The position numbers and the translations under genes were made by a program. From the NCBI RefSeq assembly GCF_900089605.1, contig NZ_LT594324.1:5828001-5892000 (forward strand): DNA of 64,000 nt, given 5' to 3'. This DNA is from Micromonospora narathiwatensis (lineage in GTDB: Bacteria; Actinomycetota; Actinomycetes; Mycobacteriales; Micromonosporaceae). Below the pieces are notes generated by a model. The model was not told the DNA's origin. It saw only the letters and a program-made list of their open reading frames with translations, and did not search any database. Below are positions 8,154 through 17,965 of the stretch, piece after piece; the stretch's first letter is position 1; every line of letters begins with the position of its first letter.

Positions 8154-8732
8154 GTGCGGCTCTTCGTCGCGGTCTACCCACCCCGGCCGGCGGTCGACGA
8201 CCTCACCGCCCAGGTGGCCCGGCTGCGGGTCGGCGCCGCCTCCGCCGCCGGCACCAACGTGCGGCTGGCCGACCCGGCCAACGCCCACCTCACCCTGGCC
8301 TTCCTCGGCGACGTGCCCGAGGACCGGCTGGTCGACGTGGAGAGCGCGCTCGGCCTGGCCGCCGAGACTTTCCGGGACGGCCGGGACAACTCGCCGCGGC
8401 TACGCCTCGGGGGCGGGGGCAGCTTCGGGCGGGGCCGGTTCACCGTGCTCTGGGTGGACGTCCAGGGTGACGTCGAGGGGCTGGCGGTGCTGGTCCGGCT
8501 GATCCGGTTCGGGCTGCGGCGGGCCCGGCTGCCGCACGACGAGAAGCCGTTCCGGGCCCACCTGACCATCGCCCGCCCCGGCGACCGGATCGACCGCGCC
8601 GACGTGCTGACCGACCGGGAGGCCCTGCACGCCTACCTCGGCCCCGAGTGGCCGGCGGAAGAGCTGGTGCTCGTCCGCAGCCACCCGGGCCCGCACCCCA
8701 CCTACGACCGCCTCGCCGCCTGGCCGATCTGA
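8154..8732 (+). CDS. thpR: RNA 2',3'-cyclic phosphodiesterase (2'-5' RNA ligase family)
   Basis: 192 residues, the normal size of the 2H phosphoesterase ThpR, which opens 2',3'-cyclic RNA ends to 2'-phosphate and can ligate tRNA halves in vitro. Both catalytic HxT motifs are present: NAHLTLAFLGD (H45, T47) and FRAHLTIARPGD (H136, T138). The N-terminal RLFVAVYPP strand is typical. GTG start at 8154. The upstream membrane protein gene is 13 bp away; the downstream neighbour is convergent. Confidence 0.9.
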   Translation: MRLFVAVYPPRPAVDDLTAQVARLRVGAASAAGTNVRLADPANAHLTLAFLGDVPEDRLVDVESALGLAAETFRDGRDNSPRLRLGGGGSFGRGRFTVLWVDVQGDVEGLAVLVRLIRFGLRRARLPHDEKPFRAHLTIARPGDRIDRADVLTDREALHAYLGPEWPAEELVLVRSHPGPHPTYDRLAAWPI

Positions 8733-8757
8733 GGCGGATCAGCCGTTGTCGGTCAGC

Positions 8758-9744
8758 TCACCAGGCCCAGGCCTCGGGGCCCGGGCCGCCGTTGCCGACG
8801 GGCGGGAACAACTCGTCGAGGCGTGCCAGGGTGGCCTCGTCGAGGTCGATCTCCAGCGCGGTGAGGTTCCGGTCGAGCTGATCCACGGTACGCGGGCCGA
8901 CGATCGGGGCGGTCACGCCCGGCCGGGAGAGCAGCCAGGCCAGCGCCACGTCGGCCGGGTCGTGACCCAGGTCGGCGCAGAGCTTCTCGTACGCCTCGAT
9001 GGTGGGCCGGTGCGCGGCGAGCGCGTCGGCCGACCGGCCGCTGGCGCTGCGGGACGCGCCGCCCTGGGCCATCTTGCGGATGACACCGGAGAGCAACCCG
9101 CCGTGCAGCGGCGACCAGGGGATGACACCCAGCCCGTGATGCTGCGCGGCCGGGATCACCTCCAACTCGACGTACCGGGTCATCAGGTTGTAGATGCACT
9201 GCTCGGAGACGAGGCCGAGGAAGTTGCGCCGGCCCGCCGCGGCCTGCGCCTGGGCGATGTGCCAGCCGGCGAAGTTGGACGATCCAACGTAGATCACCTT
9301 GCCCTGGGCGACCAGGGTCTCCATCGCCTGCCAGATCTCCTCCCACGGCGTGGTCCGCGAGATGTGGTGCATCTGGTACAGGTCGATGGTGTCGGTCTGG
9401 AGCCGGCGCAGCGAGTCCTCACAGGCCCGGATGATGTGCCGGGCGCTGAGGCCCTGCTCGTTGGGCCACTCGCCCATCCTGCCGTACACCTTGGTGGCCA
9501 GGACGACCTTGTCGCGGCGCCCGCCGCCCTGGCCGAACCAGCGGCCGATGATCCGCTCGGTGACGCCCTCGCCGAGCTTCCAGCCGTAGACGTTCGCGGT
9601 GTCGAAGAAGTTGATCCCGTGTTCCAGCGCCCGGTCCATGATGGCGAAGCTGTCCGGCTCGTCGGTCTGCGGCCCGAAATTCATCGTGCCGAGGCAGAGC
9701 CGGCTCACCGAGAGACCGGTGCGTCCCAGGTTCGTGTACTCCAT
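8758..9744 (-). CDS. aldo/keto reductase
   Basis: 328 residues, the usual AKR length; an NADPH-dependent (beta/alpha)8-barrel oxidoreductase. The N-terminus MEYTNLGRTGLSVSRLCLGT and GINFFDTANVYGW give the catalytic Asp and Tyr. VVLATKVYGRMG supplies the catalytic Lys and DLYQMHHISRTTPWEEIWQA the His region. NADPH-binding features appear late (APIVGPRTVDQLDRNLTALE). It resembles the YajO/Tas-like group acting on small aldehydes or sugars, but the substrate is not predictable. It stands alone between convergent thpR and sepH. Confidence 0.9.
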   Translation of the reverse strand: MEYTNLGRTGLSVSRLCLGTMNFGPQTDEPDSFAIMDRALEHGINFFDTANVYGWKLGEGVTERIIGRWFGQGGGRRDKVVLATKVYGRMGEWPNEQGLSARHIIRACEDSLRRLQTDTIDLYQMHHISRTTPWEEIWQAMETLVAQGKVIYVGSSNFAGWHIAQAQAAAGRRNFLGLVSEQCIYNLMTRYVELEVIPAAQHHGLGVIPWSPLHGGLLSGVIRKMAQGGASRSASGRSADALAAHRPTIEAYEKLCADLGHDPADVALAWLLSRPGVTAPIVGPRTVDQLDRNLTALEIDLDEATLARLDELFPPVGNGGPGPEAWAW

Positions 9745-9858
9745 GGGATCACCCTGGCACGCGAGGACTTCGAGTGCCTACGACAACTCCAGCTCGGCGC
9801 GGTCCGGCGCCGCGCTGCGACCTGGAGCCGTCGCCCGTCGGCGGGATGCCGCTTGTGA

Positions 9859-10938
9859 TCAGGACGACTCGCGGGCGGCCGGGCCGCTGCCGAACAGAAC
9901 GTCATCCCAGCTCGGCAGCCGCTTGCGCGGCTTGCCGCCCGCCTCGGCGGAGTCGCTGCCGCCCGCGGCCGCCGCGCCGGTGCGACGCGGCCGGAGCACC
10001 GCCAGCGAGGGTACGGCCGGGACCTCCTTCGGCGCGTCCGAGTCGTCGTCGAACGCGGACCCGGGGCCGCCACCGAGCAGCGCCGCCGCGCCGCCGCTGA
10101 CCGGGCGCTGGCGGGGGGCCTCCGGCCCGGCCAGCGCGGCCGGGGTGCGTGGTTCGAGCCCGCGGCCGGAGGTCGAGCCGAGCGGCCGGTCCAGCGAGGC
10201 GAGCAGGGCGTCCCGGCCGGCGCGGATCGGGTCCCGCCCCGGACGGGCGTGCTCGGCGGGCGTCGGCAGGCCGTGCCCGCCCCGGTTCGGCTCGCCGCGC
10301 GACGGGCCGGGCAGCGCGTGGCCGCCCCGCTCCGGCGCCGGCTCCTGGCCGAGGATCGGCGTCGGCCGTTCGACGCACAGATATTGCGCCATGTCGTCGT
10401 GCGGGGCGACGTGCTGCCGGGTCTTGTCGAGGTCCCAGACCGCCTGCGCGGTGGCCTTGCCCGACGGCCAGGTGGCGATGATCCGCCAGGTGCCGTCGTC
10501 CCGCCGGTACGCGTCCCAGGAGATCTTCTCGGTGTCGATCCCGTGCTGGGCCAGCCGGCCGTTGACCACCTCGGCCAGCGGGGTCGGCTTCTCCGCGCCC
10601 TTGAGCCGGGTCCGCCGGGCGTGCTGGGCGAGCATGGCCCGCTCCTGGAGCACCGGGCCCGCGTAGCGCAGGACGCGGTCGACCGGGACACCGGCGATCC
10701 GGGCGACGTCCTCCGCGGACTCGCCGGCGCGGATGCGGGCCTGGATGTCCCGGGGAGAGAGGGACGGCGTCGGGTCGGCGGCGCTGGGCACCACCGCGAG
10801 GGGCGTCGCGCCGGGCTCGGCGTGCAGCGCGCCGGTGACGCGTTCGTCGATGGGCAGGGCGAGCAGGCGTCCGACCTCGTCGGTGAGCACCATCGCCTGG
10901 CCGTCCTCGGAGAGGGCGACGAAGCGTACTGGGCGCAT
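9859..10938 (-). CDS. sepH: septation protein SepH
   Basis: 359 residues. The first ~170 match the SepH/DUF3071 domain (MRPVRFVALSEDGQAMVLTD, then LSPRDIQARIRAGESAEDVA with an HTH-like helix pair, GVPVDRVLRYAGPVLQERAM and DDGTWRIIATWPSGKATAQA). The remaining ~190 are a low-complexity, Pro/Arg/Gly-rich linker that ends in RKRLPSWDDVLFG, a short conserved tail. SepH stimulates FtsZ filament assembly and sporulation or vegetative septation in actinobacteria. In Streptomyces it is a known cell division gene; the same role here is inferred from homology. Confidence 0.92.
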   Translation of the reverse strand: MRPVRFVALSEDGQAMVLTDEVGRLLALPIDERVTGALHAEPGATPLAVVPSAADPTPSLSPRDIQARIRAGESAEDVARIAGVPVDRVLRYAGPVLQERAMLAQHARRTRLKGAEKPTPLAEVVNGRLAQHGIDTEKISWDAYRRDDGTWRIIATWPSGKATAQAVWDLDKTRQHVAPHDDMAQYLCVERPTPILGQEPAPERGGHALPGPSRGEPNRGGHGLPTPAEHARPGRDPIRAGRDALLASLDRPLGSTSGRGLEPRTPAALAGPEAPRQRPVSGGAAALLGGGPGSAFDDDSDAPKEVPAVPSLAVLRPRRTGAAAAGGSDSAEAGGKPRKRLPSWDDVLFGSGPAARESS

Positions 10939-11127
10939 GGGCTTGCCTCCGTCCCGCTCCGCTGGCCGTCACGCCACGAGCCGGCCACCCGGGCGTCTCG
11001 CACCACCGTACGCTCATCTACCCCAAGGTGGGGGATGCGACACCCCGGCATGTCGTGACTGAGCTGCGGCGATGATCACGGTGGGTGGCCGCGGGAGCCC
11101 CGACGACCACCCTCCGTAACCGAGTGA

Positions 11128-12378
<1,251 letters not shown>

Positions 12379-12547
12379 TCATCCTCGCACCCGGGCCGGC
12401 CGACCCGTCGGCTGGTCCCGGCCTATTTGATGAGGCGTGGACCACAAATTGCGGGTGCCGGTGTGGTCGAGGCCGAGGCCCGCCCCGGAAACGCGCGATC
12501 CCCGCGCGGACGGACCGGGCGGGGATCGGCGCGGATGGCCGGTCGGG

Positions 12548-13654
12548 TCAGACGCCGTGCGGGATGGCGTCCCAGCCGTCGACCTCCTGCGGCTTGCGGG
12601 GGGCGTGGCCGACGTACCGGGCCGACGGGCGGACCAGCCGCTGGAGCTTCTTCTGCTCCAGGATGTGCGCCGACCAGCCGCCCATCCGGGCGCAGGTGAA
12701 CATCGAGGTGAACATGTGCGCCGGCACCTCGGCGAAGTCCAGCACCACGGCCGACCAGAACTCGACGTTGGTGGCGAGCACCCGGTCCGGGCGGCGGGCC
12801 TGGAGCTCGGCCAGGGCCGCCCGCTCCAGCGCCTCGGCGACCTCGAAGCGCGGCGCGCCCAGCTCCTTGGCGGTGCGCCGGAGCACCCGGGCGCGCGGGT
12901 CCTCGGCCCGGTAGACCCGGTGGCCGAAGCCCATCAGCCGCTCGCCCCGGTCGAGCACTCCCCGGACGTACCCCTCGGCGTCGCCGCTGCGCTCGACGGC
13001 CTCCAGCATGGTGAGCACCCGCGACGGCGCGCCGCCGTGCAGCGGGCCGGAGAGCGCGCCGATGCCGGAGGAGATGCAGGCGGCGGCGTCGGCGCCGGTG
13101 GAGGCGACGATCCGGGCGGTGAAGGTGGAGGCGTTCAGGCCGTGCTCGGCGGCCGAGATGAAGTAGGCGTCGACGGCCTTGACGTGCCGCGGGTCGGGCT
13201 CACCCCGCCAGCGCTTCATGAACCGCTCGACGATCGTCTCCGCCTTGTCGATCTCCTTCTGCGGCACGGCCGGGAGGCCCAGGCCGCGGGCGGACTGGGC
13301 CACGAAGGAGAGCGCGGTCACGGAGACCCGGGCGAGGTCCTCGCGGGCCTGCTCGTCGGAGATGTCGAGGAGCTGGTTGAGCCCCCAGTACGGGGCGAGC
13401 ATGGCGACCGCGGACTGCACGTCGACCCGGATGTCGCCGGAGTGCACCGGCACCGGGAACGGCTCGGCCGGCGGCAGGCCCGGGCCGAAGCGCCCGTCGA
13501 CCAGCAGCGCCCAGACGTTGCCGAAGGAGACCTGACCGATCAGATCCTCGATGTCCACGCCGCGATAGCGCAGCGCGCCACCCTCGCGGTCAGGTTCGGC
13601 GATCTCGGTCTCGAAGGCTACGACGCCCTCCAGACCCGGTTTGAAGTCGGACAT
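12548..13654 (-). CDS. citA: citrate synthase 2
   Basis: 368 residues, the size of the short actinobacterial type II-like citrate synthase (CitA). It condenses acetyl-CoA with oxaloacetate. Catalytic and substrate motifs: EHGLNASTFTARIVASTGAD (His), SGPLHGGAPSRVLTMLEAVE, GFGHRVYRAEDPRARVL (His-Arg for citrate) and NVEFWSAVVLDFAEVP. It starts MSDFKPGLEGVVAFETEIAE like its orthologues. It is divergent from pdxH with a ~240-bp shared upstream region, a gene pairing common in actinobacteria. Confidence 0.92.
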   Translation of the reverse strand: MSDFKPGLEGVVAFETEIAEPDREGGALRYRGVDIEDLIGQVSFGNVWALLVDGRFGPGLPPAEPFPVPVHSGDIRVDVQSAVAMLAPYWGLNQLLDISDEQAREDLARVSVTALSFVAQSARGLGLPAVPQKEIDKAETIVERFMKRWRGEPDPRHVKAVDAYFISAAEHGLNASTFTARIVASTGADAAACISSGIGALSGPLHGGAPSRVLTMLEAVERSGDAEGYVRGVLDRGERLMGFGHRVYRAEDPRARVLRRTAKELGAPRFEVAEALERAALAELQARRPDRVLATNVEFWSAVVLDFAEVPAHMFTSMFTCARMGGWSAHILEQKKLQRLVRPSARYVGHAPRKPQEVDGWDAIPHGV

Positions 13655-13894
13655 GTCGTCTCCTGGCTTCCGGCGGTGCGCCCGCGCGGGCTCAGCCGAA
13701 CCCAGCGCTCCGGCGACCCTCAGCGATGTGTTCGTGCCATCTTGCCTGCTGAGTAACTAAGTGCGCGACCCGCTGCGACTGTGCTACACGCGACATCCCC
13801 ACCGGTGGACAGGCGCGCGGCCTCGGCCAGACTGGTCGGTGGGGTGTGGCCAGCGTCGGGGGACGCGGCCGCCCCGACGAAAGGGACGTGGAGA

Positions 13895-14554
13895 GTGACG
13901 GGCGACACACCGGCTCCGGCGGCCATGCGTAACGAGTACGCGGCCGACCTGGGCCTTTCCGAATCGGATCTCGCGCCGGACTGGCACACCCAGTTCGTCC
14001 GCTGGTTCGCCGACGCGGTGGCGTATCCGCTCCCCGAGCCGAATGCGATGGTGCTGGGCACGGCCGACGCCGAGGGCCGGCCGAGCGGCCGGACCGTGCT
14101 GCTCAAGGGGTACGACCCGGAGGGGTTCGTCTTCTACACCAACCACGATTCGCGCAAGGGTGCCGAACTGACCGCCAACCCGTGGGCCAGCCTGGTGTTC
14201 CCCTGGTTCCCGATGCAGCGTCAGGTGGTGGTCACCGGCCGGGTGGCGACGGTCGACCGGGCCGAGACCGAGGCGTACTTCGCCAGCCGGCCGCGCGGCT
14301 CCCAACTCGGCGCCTGGGCCAGTACCCAGTCCCGGGTCATCCCGGGCCGGGCCGCGCTGGACGCGGCGTACCGGGCGGCGGCCGAGCGCTTCGTCGCCGT
14401 CGAGCCGATCCCCGCGCCCCCGCACTGGGGCGGGTTCCGGGTGCTCCCCGAGACGGTGGAGTTCTGGCAGGGCCGGGCCAGCCGGCTGCACGACCGGCTG
14501 CGCTTCCGCAGGACCGACGGCGACGCCTGGGTCACCGAGCGGCTGGCGCCGTGA
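13895..14554 (+). CDS. pdxH: pyridoxamine 5'-phosphate oxidase
   Basis: 219 residues from GTG 13895 (GGAGA just upstream; ATG 13926 is an alternative giving 209). An FMN enzyme that oxidises PNP and PMP to PLP. It carries [20 protein letters not shown], the FMN-binding [40 protein letters not shown] and RQVVVTGRV, and the C-terminal PDX-oxidase dimerisation tail [16 protein letters not shown]. The GTGA at its end overlaps the next gene's start by 4 bp, so translation is coupled to the MFS gene. Confidence 0.93.
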   Translation: MTGDTPAPAAMRNEYAADLGLSESDLAPDWHTQFVRWFADAVAYPLPEPNAMVLGTADAEGRPSGRTVLLKGYDPEGFVFYTNHDSRKGAELTANPWASLVFPWFPMQRQVVVTGRVATVDRAETEAYFASRPRGSQLGAWASTQSRVIPGRAALDAAYRAAAERFVAVEPIPAPPHWGGFRVLPETVEFWQGRASRLHDRLRFRRTDGDAWVTERLAP

Positions 14555-15849
14555 CGGGGGTGAAGGAGGCCCGGCCGCGCGAACCGCGCCGCTGGGCGAT
14601 CGACCTGCGTCCGCTGGCCGTGCCCGCGTACCGGCGGGTGTGGCTCGGCAACGGCGTGGCGATGTTCGGTTTCCAGTTCACCGCGGTCGCCGTACCGGTG
14701 GAGATGTTCGCCCTGACCGGCGGCTCGTTCTGGGTCGGCCTGCTCGGCGTGGCCGGGTTCCTGCCGCTGCTGCTCTTCGGGCTCTGGGGCGGGGCGGTCG
14801 CCGACGCCCGGGACCGGCGCCAGGTGCTGCTGGCCGCCGGCGCGCTGCTCTGGGTGTCGACCCTGGGCCTGCTGGCTCAGTCGTTGCTCGGGGTGGGCAG
14901 CCCGGGGCTGCTGCTCGCCCTGGTGGCGGTGCAGTCGACCGCGTTCGCGATCACCTCGCCGGCCCGCAGCGCGATCCTGCCGCGGCTGGTGCCGGAGGAG
15001 CTGGTCCCGGCGGCCAGCACGCTGAACTTCACCACGTTCACCGCGACCGCCGTCTTCGGGCCCCTCACGGCCGGTCTGATCTTCGCAACCTGGCGGACCG
15101 AGGTCGGGCTGCCGATCGCGTACGCGGTGGACGCGCTGTTGTTCACCGTCTCGCTCTGGGCGACCCTGCGTCTGCCGGCGATGCCGCCGGAGCCGGACCC
15201 GGAGGGCGACGGAACCGCGCGCAGGGCGGGGCTGGCCAGCATCGTGGACGGCTTCCGCTACCTGGCCACCACGCCGGTGCTGCTGCTGTCGTTCGCCATC
15301 GACCTGATCGCGATGATCCTGGCCATGCCCCGGGCGCTCTTCCCCGAGGTGGCCCAGGACCGGCTCGGTGGAGGCGCGGCGATCGGCTGGCTCTACAGCG
15401 CCATCGCCATCGGCGCGATGGTCGGCGGCCTGACCTCCGGCTGGATCGGCCGTCTGCGGCGGCAGGGGTTGGCACTGGTACTGGCCGTGGTGGGTTGGGG
15501 TGTCGCGATCGCCCTGGCCGGGCTGGCGCGCCAGCTCTGGCTGGTGGTGCTGCTGCTCGGCCTGGCCGGGGCCGCCGACCTGGTCAGCTCGGTGCTACGG
15601 CAGTCGATGCTGCTGATCTACGCGCCGGACCGGATGCGTGGCCGGCTGCAGGGCGTGAACACGGTGGTGGTCGCCGGCGGCCCGCGCCTGGGCGACCTGC
15701 GGGCCGGCACGATGGCCGCCGGCTTCGGCGCCGGCGTCGCCTGGGTCGGCGGTGGCCTCCTCTCGGCCGTACTCGCCGTGCTGCTGGTGGTGGCCTTCCC
15801 GGCCCTGCTGCGCTACCGCTCGGCCACCGGCTCCGCCGACCGCCACTGA
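14551..15849 (+). CDS. MFS transporter (EntS-like)
   Basis: 432 residues from GTG 14551, overlapping the pdxH stop (GTGA). Twelve hydrophobic segments; [20 protein letters not shown] opens like EntS-type exporters, with motif A as [20 protein letters not shown] and the central [20 protein letters not shown]. Near the end [20 protein letters not shown] repeats the DrmRGR signature. The translational coupling to pdxH is notable, since a B6 gene and an exporter have no obvious common task. Substrate unknown. Confidence 0.85.
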   Translation: MTGVKEARPREPRRWAIDLRPLAVPAYRRVWLGNGVAMFGFQFTAVAVPVEMFALTGGSFWVGLLGVAGFLPLLLFGLWGGAVADARDRRQVLLAAGALLWVSTLGLLAQSLLGVGSPGLLLALVAVQSTAFAITSPARSAILPRLVPEELVPAASTLNFTTFTATAVFGPLTAGLIFATWRTEVGLPIAYAVDALLFTVSLWATLRLPAMPPEPDPEGDGTARRAGLASIVDGFRYLATTPVLLLSFAIDLIAMILAMPRALFPEVAQDRLGGGAAIGWLYSAIAIGAMVGGLTSGWIGRLRRQGLALVLAVVGWGVAIALAGLARQLWLVVLLLGLAGAADLVSSVLRQSMLLIYAPDRMRGRLQGVNTVVVAGGPRLGDLRAGTMAAGFGAGVAWVGGGLLSAVLAVLLVVAFPALLRYRSATGSADRH

Positions 15850-15885
15850 CCGCCGTCGTGAGGCGCATCCACTAAGGTCGCCAGC

Positions 15886-16812
15886 ATGGAGAACGGGGTG
15901 AGTCCCTCGCCGTCGGGGGCACAGTGGAGCATCTCCGCCGACGGCCACGAGGCCGTCGTCGTCGAGGTGGGCGGCGGCCTGCGGGCGTATCGGCACGACG
16001 AGGTGGACTACCTCGACGGGTACGAGGCGGACGAGATCTGCCCCGGCTCGGCCGGGCAGGTGCTGGCCCCGTGGCCGAACCGGATCCGGGACGGCGCGTA
16101 CGCCTTCGGGGACCGGACGTTGCAGCTCGACCTGACCGAGCCGGCCCGGCACAACGCCATCCACGGCCTGGTCAACTGGGTGTCCTGGCAGCTGGTCGAG
16201 CAGACGCTGGAGAGCGTCACGCTCGGCTACGACCTGCCGCCGAGCCCGGGTTATCCGTGGGCGCTGCGGCTGCGTACCCGGTGGAGTGTCGGGGCGGACG
16301 GGCTGCGCGCCGAGCACGAGGTGACGAACCTGGCCGGCGAGGCGGCACCGTTCGGCTTCTCGGTGCACCCCTACCTCCGGCTGCCGAAGGGCGGCGTGGA
16401 CGAGCTGTCGCTGCGGGTGCCGGGGCGGATCCGGATGCTGCTGGACGGCCGGCTGCTCCCGGTGGGCGCGACCGGGGTCGCCGGCACCGAGTACGACTTC
16501 ACCGAGCCCCGCCCGATCGGCGACGCGGTGCTCGACCTGGCCTTCGGCGACATCGTCCGGGACGCCGACGGCGGGTCGAGGGTGACCCTCGCCGCGCCGG
16601 ACGGTTCGGCGGTGCACATCTGGGCGGGGCGCGAGTTCGGCTGGTGGCAGGTCTTCACCGGGGACACCCTCACCGGTGAGCGTCACCGCCGCTCGGTCGC
16701 GATCGAGCCGATGACCTGCCCGGCGGACGCGTTCCGCTCCGGCAAGGACCTGATCGTCCTGGCGCCGGGCGAGACCTGGCGGGGTGCCTGGGGCATCCGG
16801 CCCGGAGCCTGA
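15886..16812 (+). CDS. aldose 1-epimerase family protein
   Basis: 308 residues, in the galactose mutarotase-like fold with beta-sandwich pattern. The active-site region reads LAPWPNRIRDGAYAFG (Asn-Arg for sugar binding), ARHNAIHGLVNWVSWQLVEQ (His) and APFGFSVHPYLRLPKGG (second His), with a late Glu in RSVAIEPMTCPADAFRSGKD. These are the sites for interconverting the anomers of hexoses. It fits the prokaryotic YeaD/AEP subgroup without a known sugar. The next gene starts two bases after its stop, so the pair is probably one transcript. Confidence 0.85.
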   Translation: MENGVSPSPSGAQWSISADGHEAVVVEVGGGLRAYRHDEVDYLDGYEADEICPGSAGQVLAPWPNRIRDGAYAFGDRTLQLDLTEPARHNAIHGLVNWVSWQLVEQTLESVTLGYDLPPSPGYPWALRLRTRWSVGADGLRAEHEVTNLAGEAAPFGFSVHPYLRLPKGGVDELSLRVPGRIRMLLDGRLLPVGATGVAGTEYDFTEPRPIGDAVLDLAFGDIVRDADGGSRVTLAAPDGSAVHIWAGREFGWWQVFTGDTLTGERHRRSVAIEPMTCPADAFRSGKDLIVLAPGETWRGAWGIRPGA

Positions 16813-16814
16813 GC

Positions 16815-17417
16815 GTGGAGTTCGCCGAGGTCGTCCGGCGGCGTCGGATGGTACGCAACTACGACCCGGACCGGCCCGTCCCGCCCGAGGTGGTGGACCG
16901 GCTGCTGGCGCACGCGGTGCACGCCCCCTCGGCGGGCTTCGCCCAGGGCTGGGGCTTCCTGGTGCTGGAGGAGCCGGCCGACCGGGAGCGGTTCTGGGCG
17001 GCGGCCAGCCCGGGCGGGGGCGGCCGGGACCGCTGGCTGGCCGGGATGCGCCGCGCTCCGTTGATCGTCGTGCCGCACGCCAACCGCTCTGCCTACCTCG
17101 ACCGGTACGCGGAGCCGGACAAGGGCTGGACGGATCGTGCCGAGGAGCGCTGGCCGGTGCCCTACTGGTACGTGGACACCGGCTTCGCCGCGCTGCTGAT
17201 GCTCCTCACCGCCGTGGACGAGGGGCTGGGCGCGTGCTTCTTCGGCATCCCGCCGCAGCGGATCGGGGCGTACCGGGAGGCGTTCGGCGTGCCCGCGGAG
17301 TACCACCCGATCGGTGCGGTCACCGTCGGCTACCGTGCGCCCGACCATCGGTCACCGTCGCTGCGCCGGGGCCGGCGGCCGGTCGACGAGGTGGTCCGGC
17401 GGGGACGCTGGAGTTGA
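16815..17417 (+). CDS. nitroreductase family FMN oxidoreductase
   Basis: 200 residues. VEFAEVVRRRRMVRNYDPDR is the usual start with the FMN phosphate-binding RRR-R motif. HAPSAGFAQGWGFLVLEE and AALLMLLTAVDEGLGACFFG complete the flavin site. The stretch APLIVVPHANRSAYLDRYAE and the insert PDKGWTDRAEERWPVPYWYV are characteristic of the actinobacterial subgroup. Substrate is unknown; such enzymes reduce nitro groups, quinones or enals with NAD(P)H. GTG start, two bases after the aldose epimerase stop. Confidence 0.85.
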   Translation: MEFAEVVRRRRMVRNYDPDRPVPPEVVDRLLAHAVHAPSAGFAQGWGFLVLEEPADRERFWAAASPGGGGRDRWLAGMRRAPLIVVPHANRSAYLDRYAEPDKGWTDRAEERWPVPYWYVDTGFAALLMLLTAVDEGLGACFFGIPPQRIGAYREAFGVPAEYHPIGAVTVGYRAPDHRSPSLRRGRRPVDEVVRRGRWS

Positions 17418-17598
17418 GGACGGGTTTGTCCGGGGCCGGTCGGGGCACGGGCGGTAGTGAAACCGACATGAGGGAGTAAAACGCGGTGTGGCGGGTGCGG
17501 TTAGGCTGGCACGGACATCATCAGCCGTTCCGCGTGGCGTCTCGCTGTGACCTGGCCGGGCGCCGAGGCGGGCCGGGCCAGGGGGAGGGTAGCGCGCC

Positions 17599-17904
17599 GT
17601 GATCTTCAGAGCGGTCCGGGACGGGCGTCCCTACCCGGAGCACAACCTGACGCTCAAGCAGTGGGCCGAGATCCCGCCGCGTCCGCTGCGGCTGGACCAG
17701 CTCATCACCACCAAGCGGGAGCTGGCGTTGGACAAGCTCCTCGCCGAGGACTCGACCTTCTACGGTGACCTCTTCCCGCACGTGGTGCAGTGGAACGGCG
17801 GCCTCTATCTGGAGGACGGCCTGCACCGGGCGTTGCGCGCGGCGCTCCAGCAGCGCAACCAGATCCACGCCCGGGTGCTGGTGCTCAGCCCGCAGGGCGA
17901 GTGA
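17599..17904 (+). CDS. conserved actinobacterial protein with ParB-like His-Arg loop
   Basis: 101 residues from GTG 17599 with GGGAGGG about 9 bp upstream. PLRLDQLITTKRELALDKLL is followed by EDSTFYGDLFPHVVQWNGGL and YLEDGLHRALRAALQQRNQI. The DGLHRALRAAL segment resembles the nucleotide-binding loop of ParB/Srx-fold proteins (D/E-G-x-HR-x2-A), a comparison I make from motif only. It seems widely conserved in actinobacteria without a known role. It stands alone, 181 bp past the nitroreductase and 23-32 bp before the acyl-CoA dehydrogenase. Confidence 0.75.
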   Translation: MIFRAVRDGRPYPEHNLTLKQWAEIPPRPLRLDQLITTKRELALDKLLAEDSTFYGDLFPHVVQWNGGLYLEDGLHRALRAALQQRNQIHARVLVLSPQGE

Positions 17905-17936
17905 CGTCCTCCTGAGTCTTCGTTAAGGTGGCCGCC

Positions 17937-17965
17937 ATGAGCGAGCGCGAGCGAGCGAATCATCA
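17937..17965 (+). repeat. GAGCGAGCG-rich start-codon element
   Basis: The bases from the ATG at 17937 are made of the short units GAGCGAGC and GCGAGCGAGCGAA, ending in TCATCAA. Encoded residues are MSERERANHQ, which do not belong to the acyl-CoA dehydrogenase family that follows. From memory, similar SERSERII-like openings recur at starts of unrelated genes in Micromonospora and Salinispora; this is unverified here. If true, the element is a small dispersed repeat that captured or replaced a start codon. Confidence 0.4.

Noticed and set aside
14182..14550. Upstream extension of the MFS gene into pdxH
   Set aside because: This is an alternative frame of pdxH; the GTG at 14551 overlaps the pdxH stop and begins right before the first membrane-protein features.
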